The notes under the pieces were generated by a model, which saw only the letters and a program-made list of their open reading frames with translations, did no database searches and was not told the DNA's origin. The position numbers and the translations under genes were made by a program. Below, piece after piece: positions 51,528 to 59,156 of a stretch of DNA of 63,514 nucleotides. This DNA is from an uncultured Bacteroidales bacterium (GTDB lineage: Bacteria > Bacteroidota > Bacteroidia > Bacteroidales > Muribaculaceae), in NCBI GenBank assembly GCA_947570265.1, contig CANOUR010000004.1, positions 1 to 63,514 of the forward strand. The letters are read 5' to 3'. Numbering within the stretch: the first letter of the stretch is position 1; every line of letters begins with the position of its first letter.

Positions 51528-53675
51528 ATGAAAAAAATATTCCTTACATCATTTCTTGCCCTCTCGGCCATCGCCGCCTCGGCGCAGGAAACCTACTCCT
51601 ACACACCCGCCGGTGTCGCCACCACTGCCTATCAGCTCACCAAGGTCGGCAGCGGTGATAATGCAGTCGACGTGAAGGTGGGTGATGAGGTTGTGCAGAT
51701 GATACGCGTGCCCGCCTCCGAGGTATCCCGGTTGGGTGGCAACCAGATCTCTGCTGTCTCATTCTACAGCGGTCTGTCATTTGACATCGCCAATTCAGCG
51801 GCCGGATATTCCGCCCCCGCCTACCGCACTGTCGACATCGTGCTGAGCAACGGCCTCACGGAGACCCCTTTCTACACTGAGACTGTCTCACTTCCCGACG
51901 GCTATCTCACTCAGAAAACCGTGCAGCTCGCCACCAAGCCCACTGTCGATGCTTCAAAACCTCTTTATGTCGGTGTGCGCGTGAAGATTGTCAGCCCGTT
52001 TGACTATTATCTTCCCTCCGACCAGTCGAAAACTGCTGCCGTGGGCTCAAACTACTCATATGTTGTGGGCGACACCGATGCCAACAGCGCCGACTGGGAC
52101 AGAGCTGCCACTCAGGGCAACGCCTGCATCGGCGTCACCTTCTCAGGCAACTCGCTCCCGCAGAACGGTGTGACATTCGTCAGCCATGAATCGCCCTATG
52201 TGGCCGATCTCAACCAGCCCTTCACCGTGCCTGTGACCGTGCGTGGCACTGCTGCCAACAAGGCTGCTACCGTCACTGTCGAATACACCCTCAACGGTGA
52301 GACAAAGACCTGGACAGGCAATATCCTTGATCCCGTCACCCGTCAGCCCCGTCCCATCGGACAGAACGAAGAGGGTGTGATCGAAGTGAGCGGCATCGTC
52401 AGCAACAGAGAGTCGACAGCCACATGGCTCACGATCAAAGGATCGAAGGTCAATGGCAATGACAATCTCACCACCTCGACAAGCTATGCCACAATGGAGT
52501 TCCCCACGTTTGTGGTCAACGATGGCTACGAGCGTATTCCCGTCATGGAGGAGGCTACCAGCCTCAGCTGCGGTTTTTGCCCCGCCGGTGCTGCGCTAAT
52601 GACATATCTCGGTGAGAAATATCCCGACTCGTTCATCATGGCGGCCTACCACCTCAATTATGGCGGTTCATCCGACCCGATGACCGTTGAGTCGTGCCAG
52701 CCGTGGATCACACGCTATGCAACGGCTTATCCTTTCGGCCTCTTCAATCGTCAGACCAACACCATGCTCGGCCGCATCGCCAGCCTCGAAGGTCTTGCGG
52801 AGATCGCCGACAAATACTACGATCGTGTGCGCTCGGCCAACACTTTCGCAGGTATGGAGCTGAAAGCCGAATTCACCGACGAGAACAAGACCGATGTAAA
52901 GGTCGACACCAAAGTGATGTTTGCTCTCGACATGCCCTCGACATCCAACTATCGTCTCTCCTACGCTCTCACGCAGGATAACATGGGCCCGTATCGTCAG
53001 GACAACAATTATGCCGGCACCAACAGCAATATGGGCGGATGGGAGTCACTTCCCTCGCGTGTGAATGTGCGCCACAACCATGTGGGTCGCGATCTCTTCG
53101 GCTTCCCCGGCCTCGACAACTCTGTCAAGGCGGGTATGAAGAAGGGCGAGATCTCCACTGATTCACGCGAACTGTCGCTTGCCAACGTCACAGGCAGCCG
53201 CGTGAAAGTGATCGCAATGCTCGTCAGCGACGGTCTCACCGGTGAAGTGATGAACGCCCGCGAAGTCGAGCTGCGCATACGTCAGGACGAACCCGTTCCC
53301 TCTGCCGAATCGGGCACATTCGACGAATCGTTCTATCTTACGCTCACAAGCGCTGACGACGCCACCATCTACTACACTATCGATGGCTCAGAGCCTACGA
53401 CTTCATCGCTGCTCTATACCGAGCCGATTTATGTCAATGAGAAAAAGATGACCATCAAAGCTTTTGCCGTCGGTGGCGGACTGCCCGACAGCAAAGTGCT
53501 GACAGTTGAATACCGTGTACGTAAACCTCTGGCCATCGACACCATCGCAACTGATGAAACCTCTGCCGATGCCGTATGGTACAATCTTCAGGGCGTGCGC
53601 GTTGCAGCCCCCGAGGTTGGCGGAGTTTACGTGAAAGTGGTCGGCGGAAATGCCGAGAAAGTGCTCGTCAAGTGA
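51528..53675 (+). CDS. Omp28-like exported protein D, copy 2
   Basis: Identical in amino-acid sequence to copy 1 (46655), including the CGFC motif at 348-351. It now follows gene F copy 1 instead of gene C, with the same 44-nt spacer, so its transcription would come from the E-F promoter rather than from gene C. If both copies are expressed, dosage and control could differ. Confidence 0.8.
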   Translation: MKKIFLTSFLALSAIAASAQETYSYTPAGVATTAYQLTKVGSGDNAVDVKVGDEVVQMIRVPASEVSRLGGNQISAVSFYSGLSFDIANSAAGYSAPAYRTVDIVLSNGLTETPFYTETVSLPDGYLTQKTVQLATKPTVDASKPLYVGVRVKIVSPFDYYLPSDQSKTAAVGSNYSYVVGDTDANSADWDRAATQGNACIGVTFSGNSLPQNGVTFVSHESPYVADLNQPFTVPVTVRGTAANKAATVTVEYTLNGETKTWTGNILDPVTRQPRPIGQNEEGVIEVSGIVSNRESTATWLTIKGSKVNGNDNLTTSTSYATMEFPTFVVNDGYERIPVMEEATSLSCGFCPAGAALMTYLGEKYPDSFIMAAYHLNYGGSSDPMTVESCQPWITRYATAYPFGLFNRQTNTMLGRIASLEGLAEIADKYYDRVRSANTFAGMELKAEFTDENKTDVKVDTKVMFALDMPSTSNYRLSYALTQDNMGPYRQDNNYAGTNSNMGGWESLPSRVNVRHNHVGRDLFGFPGLDNSVKAGMKKGEISTDSRELSLANVTGSRVKVIAMLVSDGLTGEVMNAREVELRIRQDEPVPSAESGTFDESFYLTLTSADDATIYYTIDGSEPTTSSLLYTEPIYVNEKKMTIKAFAVGGGLPDSKVLTVEYRVRKPLAIDTIATDETSADAVWYNLQGVRVAAPEVGGVYVKVVGGNAEKVLVK

Positions 53676-53704
53676 TCGGGTGACCTCATTCTGATTTACC
53701 ACTC

Positions 53705-53733
53705 AGTCCCCGCACCCTAAAGGTGTGGGGACT
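53705..53733 (+). terminator. Terminator-like hairpin after gene D copy 2
   Basis: Second copy of the AGTCCCCGCACC/GGTGTGGGGACT hairpin, 4873 bp from the first. Confidence 0.6.
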
Positions 53734-53766
53734 GATCGTTAAAATAATTTAAAAGACCTGTTAGGA

Positions 53767-53798
53767 TTTGTCAACTTTCAACTCTCGTTGTACTTTAG
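53767..53798 (+). promoter_or_regulatory. Promoter (-33 TTTG, -7-like TACTTTAG) for gene E copy 2
   Basis: Duplicate of the promoter at 48894: TTTG at 53767-53770 and TACTTTAG at 53791-53798, 20 nt apart. Confidence 0.55.
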
Positions 53799-53848
53799 GT
53801 GGCAAATTGGCAGATAGAAAATCTTAAAACAAATAAATATCATAAAAT

Positions 53849-55048
53849 ATGAAATTATTCATTACGTCTGCGTTGGCTATTGCTGCAGCCGCACCTGTGG
53901 TTGCTTCGGCTCAGGACAACGCTATGGTTACTCTCGAGCGTCTTGAGCGCGTTGTCGATTCAGAGTATGGCGAATACTACGACTTCGTTTATGAGGATGA
54001 TTCTGACCGTGTCAAAGAGATAAACGAATTTTTCACGATGCGCACCCGTATCGGTTACGGGTATGACGACAAAGGCCTTTGCACGCGCGAGGCCCTCTAT
54101 CAGGAGATCGATGGCAAATATTACGAAGTATGCTACTACGACTATATCTATGACGACAACGGCCGCATCAGCAAGGTAGCCCTCTACAACAATCTCAAGC
54201 CCACACTGCCCGATTCAAAGGCCGAGCTGTCGATCACCGAATACCGCGTTTACAACGACAAAGGTCAGCTCGAAAGCACCGAGACATACTGGGACGAAGC
54301 CAAACTTGTTCCCTACGCCAAGCAGCAGTTTGTCTACAACGAGGACGGCAGCATGGCCGAAGAGACCGAGACTCAGTACGACATGGCTACAAGTGCCGTG
54401 GTATATATCAACCACAAAATCTACACCTACAACGAGCAGGGCAAAGTGCAGACCGTCTGCGTCGAGACCCCCGAGTCTGATACAAGTTTGAACCTCGCCG
54501 TGTCGGGCTGGATCAACTATGTCTATTCGGCCGACGGAAACCTTCAGGAACGCTACCGCACAAGCGGACGCACCAACAATCCCGAATACAAGGTCGAGCG
54601 CGCCGTGTTCATGGTCGATGAATCAGTGCCCGCATCGAGCGTGATTTATCCCAAGACACCTCAGCCCTATCGCGAGAGCGACGACTATGCACTGCTTGTC
54701 AACCAGCTCGTGGCACTCGATGATTACAAGGCCGACGACGACACCGGTCTTGCCGGAGCGATTCCCTTCTTCTCATGGGAATACTACTACGACGTTATAC
54801 AGCGCCCTGCTGGTGTTGAAGACATTGTGACCAACACCTTCGGCTCACGTCTCGCCGGAGCCACAGTCGATGGCGGCGTGCTGCGCCTCCATGGCGTCAC
54901 TGGCGTCAACGATCTGCGCATCGTCGATCTCAATGGCCGTGTGGTCAAGACCGCTGCTTCAGCAGGCAATAAAATCAATGTTGCCGATCTCGCATCGGGT
55001 GTATATGTGCTCAGCACATCGGCCGGCAACGCTAAATTTGTAAGATAA
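53849..55048 (+). CDS. T9SS-exported YD-repeat protein E, copy 2
   Basis: Amino-acid sequence identical to copy 1 at 48976: signal peptide, six YD-like units, the block FMVDESVPASSVIYP and the type IX sorting domain ending NAKFVR. The absence of any difference suggests a very recent duplication or ongoing gene conversion. Confidence 0.85.
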   Translation: MKLFITSALAIAAAAPVVASAQDNAMVTLERLERVVDSEYGEYYDFVYEDDSDRVKEINEFFTMRTRIGYGYDDKGLCTREALYQEIDGKYYEVCYYDYIYDDNGRISKVALYNNLKPTLPDSKAELSITEYRVYNDKGQLESTETYWDEAKLVPYAKQQFVYNEDGSMAEETETQYDMATSAVVYINHKIYTYNEQGKVQTVCVETPESDTSLNLAVSGWINYVYSADGNLQERYRTSGRTNNPEYKVERAVFMVDESVPASSVIYPKTPQPYRESDDYALLVNQLVALDDYKADDDTGLAGAIPFFSWEYYYDVIQRPAGVEDIVTNTFGSRLAGATVDGGVLRLHGVTGVNDLRIVDLNGRVVKTAASAGNKINVADLASGVYVLSTSAGNAKFVR

Positions 55049-55165
55049 GTAGCTGGTCAGATTGTGTTCAAGCTTTCTTCCAGTGCAAATAGTCATTAAT
55101 CAAAAAAATATAGTCGCGTTTTAATTTGAGCAGCTACTTAAGCCAATTCAATCAAAATCACAGAT

Positions 55166-56356
55166 ATGAAAAAAAGCATTATCGCATTACTCGCTCTCTC
55201 TCCCATGCTCGCTCCGGCAGCATTGTTCGCCGAAGAGACAGTTCTCTTTCAGCGCATGGCTGAGATGACCGACCCCTCTGTCACCACCGACACCTACACC
55301 TACACCTACGATGAGCAGGGTCGCCTCTCATCTGTCCTCTACGTCGGCGACAGCCGTATCCGCTACGACTATGAGTACAACGACAAAGGTCAGTGCGTGA
55401 AAGAGACATGGAATCTCGACTACGAATTCCGCGGCAAATACTATGTCACATCAGTCTCGGAGTATGAATATGACGACGCCGGACGTCTTGCCATAAGCAA
55501 GGAATACCGCAACACCAACATCATCAACCCCATGTCGCGTCCCGAACTCAACGGCATATGGTACAACACCTACGACGACAAGGGTCTGCTCACCGACCGC
55601 GGATTCTACATCGGTGAATCAAAAGATGTCCCCTATCAGCTCTACACCTACCAGTATAACGACAAAGGACTGCTCGAGCAGGACGACATGACATCCTACA
55701 ACTACTCCAACGAGATCGCAGGACATTATCGCAACGTCTACACATACGACGATAAAGGCCGCATCTCGGAAAAGGCATATCAGGAAGCCACAGCAGACGA
55801 TCTCGCCACATTCAAGCCCCGTAAATACACATTCTATCTCTATGATGCCGAAGGCAACATTCAGGAGCGTTTCAGCACCGGTGCTTCCAAAAACATAGAG
55901 AACAAAGAAGAACGTTTGATCTACACCGTCGATGAGTCCGTTCCCGCCGACCGCGTGATCTATCCCGTAGTCAAATCAATTGGCGGTGTCTACGAGGAGG
56001 AGCACTATGGCATGCTCGTCAACCAGCTCGTCGGCATGGACGAATGGAGAGTCGACAATGCAGGCGTGCTCCAGCTCATGCACGCATGGGAGTATGACTA
56101 CGACGAAGTCAGCGGCCCTGTAGGCATCAACACCGTCTCTGCCGCTGCTGTGATGGCACTCCGTGGCGCTGAAGTGTGCGGCGACGAACTCTGCCTCATA
56201 GGAGTCGAAAAAGTGGCCAACCTCGTGATCACCGATCTTAACGGACGCATCGTCAAAAACATCTTCGGAGCCGGAAACCGTGTCAACATCAGCGATCTCG
56301 CCGCTGGAGCATATCTCGTGGCAACCGAAGCTGGCGCAGCCAAATTCGTGCGCTGA
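55166..56356 (+). CDS. T9SS-exported YD-repeat protein F, copy 2
   Basis: Amino-acid sequence identical to copy 1 at 50293, including the last codons, since the 22-bp repeat (56337-56358) spans the stop codon. It ends the cargo cluster and is followed by a long perfect-palindrome terminator. Confidence 0.85.
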   Translation: MKKSIIALLALSPMLAPAALFAEETVLFQRMAEMTDPSVTTDTYTYTYDEQGRLSSVLYVGDSRIRYDYEYNDKGQCVKETWNLDYEFRGKYYVTSVSEYEYDDAGRLAISKEYRNTNIINPMSRPELNGIWYNTYDDKGLLTDRGFYIGESKDVPYQLYTYQYNDKGLLEQDDMTSYNYSNEIAGHYRNVYTYDDKGRISEKAYQEATADDLATFKPRKYTFYLYDAEGNIQERFSTGASKNIENKEERLIYTVDESVPADRVIYPVVKSIGGVYEEEHYGMLVNQLVGMDEWRVDNAGVLQLMHAWEYDYDEVSGPVGINTVSAAAVMALRGAEVCGDELCLIGVEKVANLVITDLNGRIVKNIFGAGNRVNISDLAAGAYLVATEAGAAKFVR

Positions 56357-56358
56357 TC
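56337..56358 (+). repeat. 22-bp direct repeat closing the tandem duplication
   Basis: Third occurrence of the 22-bp sequence, after 46591-46612 and 51464-51485. It encodes the end of the sorting domain (AKFVR, stop) plus two further bases. A 17-bp part is also found at the end of gene A (44044-44060). Confidence 0.95.
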
Positions 56359-56380
56359 CCACGCTTCATAATTCATAATA

Positions 56381-56424
56381 CGACAATAATAAAAGCCTCC
56401 CGCGGGAGGCTTTTATTATTGTCG
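56381..56424. terminator. 44-nt perfect-palindrome bidirectional terminator
   Basis: The two 22-nt halves are exact reverse complements. The GC-rich core (GCCTCCCGCGGGAGGC) is flanked by A-rich and T-rich arms, giving a rho-independent terminator that works in both directions. It lies between the convergent cargo cluster and the GH57 gene. Confidence 0.92.
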
Positions 56425-56440
56425 CTGCTCTCGTCAGCGC

Positions 56441-57847
56441 TCAGGCCTTTTTGGTCTTGGATGTCTTGCGCTTTGCTGCCGCAGGCTTCTTGTCGGCCTT
56501 GGCTTTTTCCTCTCCCTCCGGCTTACGCAGGCGGTGCTCCTCATTCAGATGCTCGATGTCGAGCCTCATCGAGGCCGCCTCCTTGTTGAGCATCTCGATC
56601 TCACGCGCCTGATTGCGTATGGTGGTCAGCAGCGCGTTCAGCTCCTCGTTCTCGATCGACAGCGGATACTGCTCCTCAACACGCACTATGAAGTCGGCAA
56701 GCACATTCATGTAATTGGTGAATGCCTGGAACGGAGTCTCATAAGGCGAGAAATGCGAATGCACGTCTCCATCGGCCATATGCTTCGTCGACATATAGAA
56801 GAAATGATCACTCGCCTGAAGATAGTTCCAATCCTGCTTCAACCGGCGATCCTCGGCCAGACGCACACGCTCGGCCACGGAATACAGCTTGCGGAAAGCC
56901 TCGTTCTGCAGCTCATTGCCCAGCCACGCGCTCGTGTCGCGTGCCTCGTCGGCCCACGATATCGGATGCAGCACACTCAGCTCAGCCACAGGCTTAAGCT
57001 TGCCTATGGCCTCCGATGGAGTCCAGAACTCAATGCCCCGCTCGGCCGCGAAGCGCGGCAGCGCCTCGAGAAACTGGAATATTCCCGTCTGCTGCGGGTG
57101 CAGTTCGCCGAATGTCTCCAGATTCATGAACAGGTTCACGATCTGTTCCTCAGCCGGAGTGTCGGCTATCCAGCCAATATATTTGTCGGCCGTCAGCGGA
57201 TACGAATCCCACTCCGTGTTGCTGAACCTGAACGCTATATCGTCGCTCAGCTTCGAATTTTTCAGCAGCAGCTTCAGCTTGGGGCATCCCGCCGATGCAT
57301 AGACATAGTTGGGCGACTTCCAGCCCAATATATGTTTCGCACCCTCGGTGATGCACCCCTTGTAGCCCATGCCGTAGATCAGACCGGCCATGTCGTCGCA
57401 GAAAATAAGCTCCGTGTTGCGCAACACCTTTGGCTTCACGCCGAATAGCTGCATGATCTTCTCATCGTGAGCCTTCACCTGGGCTGCAAACTCATCCTGA
57501 TCGGTCAGCGACACCAGCGAGTGGGCATACGTCTCGGCCAGAAACTCCACCTTGCCCGTGTCGGCAAGCTTCTTGAGCAGATCGATGAACTCAGGCACAT
57601 ATTGCTCAAACTGCTCGAGAGCCGTACCGGTCACCGACAGAGCGCAGCGGAATTTTCCACCCGTCTGCTCGATCATCCGCAGCAGCGTCTCGGCCGCAGG
57701 TATGTAGCTGCGCGCAGCTATGCGGCTCACGATCTCATCGTTCAGAAAATCGTCGTAATAATAGTGGTCATTGCCGATGTCGAAAAAACGGTAGCGCTTC
57801 AGACGGAACGGCTGATGTATCTGGAAATAGAAGCAAATGGCTTTCAT
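56441..57847 (-). CDS. Glycoside hydrolase family 57 (alpha-amylase-like)
   Basis: About 468 aa from ATG 57847 (MKAICFYFQIHQPFRLKRYRF). GH57 regions visible are the HQP motif, FLAETYAHSL, the likely nucleophile region RNTELIF and the acid region FMNLETFGEL. It should cut or rearrange alpha-1,4-glucans in the cytoplasm (no signal peptide). The C-terminus has a coiled coil (LLTTIRNQAREIEMLNKEA) and a Lys/Ala-rich tail. The frame extends upstream to 57940, but the conserved start is internal. Third gene of the glycogen cluster. Confidence 0.92.
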   Translation of the reverse strand: MKAICFYFQIHQPFRLKRYRFFDIGNDHYYYDDFLNDEIVSRIAARSYIPAAETLLRMIEQTGGKFRCALSVTGTALEQFEQYVPEFIDLLKKLADTGKVEFLAETYAHSLVSLTDQDEFAAQVKAHDEKIMQLFGVKPKVLRNTELIFCDDMAGLIYGMGYKGCITEGAKHILGWKSPNYVYASAGCPKLKLLLKNSKLSDDIAFRFSNTEWDSYPLTADKYIGWIADTPAEEQIVNLFMNLETFGELHPQQTGIFQFLEALPRFAAERGIEFWTPSEAIGKLKPVAELSVLHPISWADEARDTSAWLGNELQNEAFRKLYSVAERVRLAEDRRLKQDWNYLQASDHFFYMSTKHMADGDVHSHFSPYETPFQAFTNYMNVLADFIVRVEEQYPLSIENEELNALLTTIRNQAREIEMLNKEAASMRLDIEHLNEEHRLRKPEGEEKAKADKKPAAAKRKTSKTKKA

Positions 57848-57879
57848 AAAATAATATGCTTTGTTTTGATGGGATAGGT

Positions 57880-59142
57880 TTAGCGGTTGTTTATCACTTT
57901 GCGGTATATGTCGATCACTTTCTGTCCGGCCTTGTCCCACGTGATGCGGTTGACCTCGTCCAGACCGTCGCGCCGCAATTGGTTATACAGCGCCGGATAA
58001 GTGATTATGGCATTGATAGCATCGGCCATCGCGTCGATGTCCCAGTAGTCGGTCTTGATCACATTGGTCAATATCTCGGCACACCCGCTTTGCTTGGAGA
58101 TGATCGACGGCACACCCATCTGCATCGCCTCAAGCGGAGATATGCCGAACGGTTCCGACACCGACGGCATCACATACACATCGCTCGCCTTGAGCATCTC
58201 ATAGACCTGCTTACCCTTCTGGAAACCCGGAAAATGAAACCTGTCGGCGATGCCGCGCTCAGCTGCAAGTGTGATCATCTTGTCCATCATATCGCCGCTG
58301 CCGGCCATCACGAAGCGCACGTTGCGGTTGTTTTTCAGCACCTTCGCTGCCGCTTCCACAAAATATTCAGGCCCTTTCTGCATTGTGATGCGACCCAGAA
58401 ACGTCACCACCTTCTCTTTCGGACGCGTCACCTCCACATTCAGCAGCTCCTCGCTCAGAGGTGTCACCGCATTGTGCACCGTGGTCACCTTCGCCGGATT
58501 GATGCCATACTTGGTGATCACCGTCTCGCGCGTCAGATCCGACACCGTGATGATATGGTCGGCATTATCCATGCCATCTTTCTCGATGCCGAACACCGTC
58601 GGATTGACATTGCCGCGCGACCGGTCGAAATCTGTGGCATGCACATGTATCACCAGCGGCTTTCCGGTCACTTTCTTGGCATGGATTCCGGCCGGATAGG
58701 TCAGCCAGTCATGTGAATGTATCACATCGCACTCGATCGTGCGTGCCACCACCCCGGCGCATATCGAATAGTTGTTGATCTCCTCGATCAGATTGTCGGG
58801 ATAGCGACCCGAAAATTCCAGACACCCGAGATCATTTGTGTTCATATAGTTGAAGTCGGCATATATATGGTCGCGCAGCGCAAAGTAAAGATCCGGACTC
58901 ATCAGATTGCCGATCCGTTGCTCAACATACCCGCGGCTCACATCGCGCCACGCTATGGGCACCTGCGACATGCCCACTATATTTGCGAAATGACGCTCTT
59001 CATCGCCATATGGCCGGGGTATCACAAACGTGATATCCATGTCGCCGCATTCCCACATGCCTTTGGTGAGACCATAGCTGGCAGTGCCCAGACCCCCGAG
59101 GATATGCGGCGGAAACTCCCAGCCGAACATTAGTGCTTTCAT
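57880..59142 (-). CDS. Glycogen synthase-like glycosyltransferase (GT4/GT5 type)
   Basis: 420 aa. The N-terminus MKALMFGWEFPPHILGGLGTA contains the glycine-rich loop for the sugar nucleotide. FLGRITMQKGPEYFVEAA and the E-x7-E region SEPFGISPLEAMQMG are GT-B motifs. It probably adds glucose from a nucleotide sugar to a growing alpha-glucan. It lies between the debranching enzyme (14 nt) and GH57, an arrangement found in other Bacteroidales. The donor nucleotide is not decided by sequence. Confidence 0.9.
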   Translation of the reverse strand: MKALMFGWEFPPHILGGLGTASYGLTKGMWECGDMDITFVIPRPYGDEERHFANIVGMSQVPIAWRDVSRGYVEQRIGNLMSPDLYFALRDHIYADFNYMNTNDLGCLEFSGRYPDNLIEEINNYSICAGVVARTIECDVIHSHDWLTYPAGIHAKKVTGKPLVIHVHATDFDRSRGNVNPTVFGIEKDGMDNADHIITVSDLTRETVITKYGINPAKVTTVHNAVTPLSEELLNVEVTRPKEKVVTFLGRITMQKGPEYFVEAAAKVLKNNRNVRFVMAGSGDMMDKMITLAAERGIADRFHFPGFQKGKQVYEMLKASDVYVMPSVSEPFGISPLEAMQMGVPSIISKQSGCAEILTNVIKTDYWDIDAMADAINAIITYPALYNQLRRDGLDEVNRITWDKAGQKVIDIYRKVINNR

Positions 59143-59156
59143 GAATTGCTTACGTT

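Larger units (their letters stand above)
51464..56336 (+). repeat. 4873-bp tandem duplication, copy 2
   Basis: The second unit carries D, E and F again. After it, 22 bp (56337-56358) still match the start of the unit, then the sequence diverges (C instead of G at 56359). So the arrangement is unit-unit-22 bp, the footprint expected of unequal recombination between 22-bp identities at the 3' ends of two sorting-domain genes. Confidence 0.97.

Noticed and set aside
42862-56356. Interpretation as RHS/polymorphic toxins
   Set aside because: The repeats are YD-like, but the proteins are short, end in secretion sorting domains, and there is no toxin tip, hyperconserved RHS core end or immunity gene.
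46591-56358. Composite transposon or insertion sequence as cause of the duplication
   Set aside because: No transposase, terminal inverted repeats or target duplications are seen; the ends coincide with a 22-bp identity inside genes.
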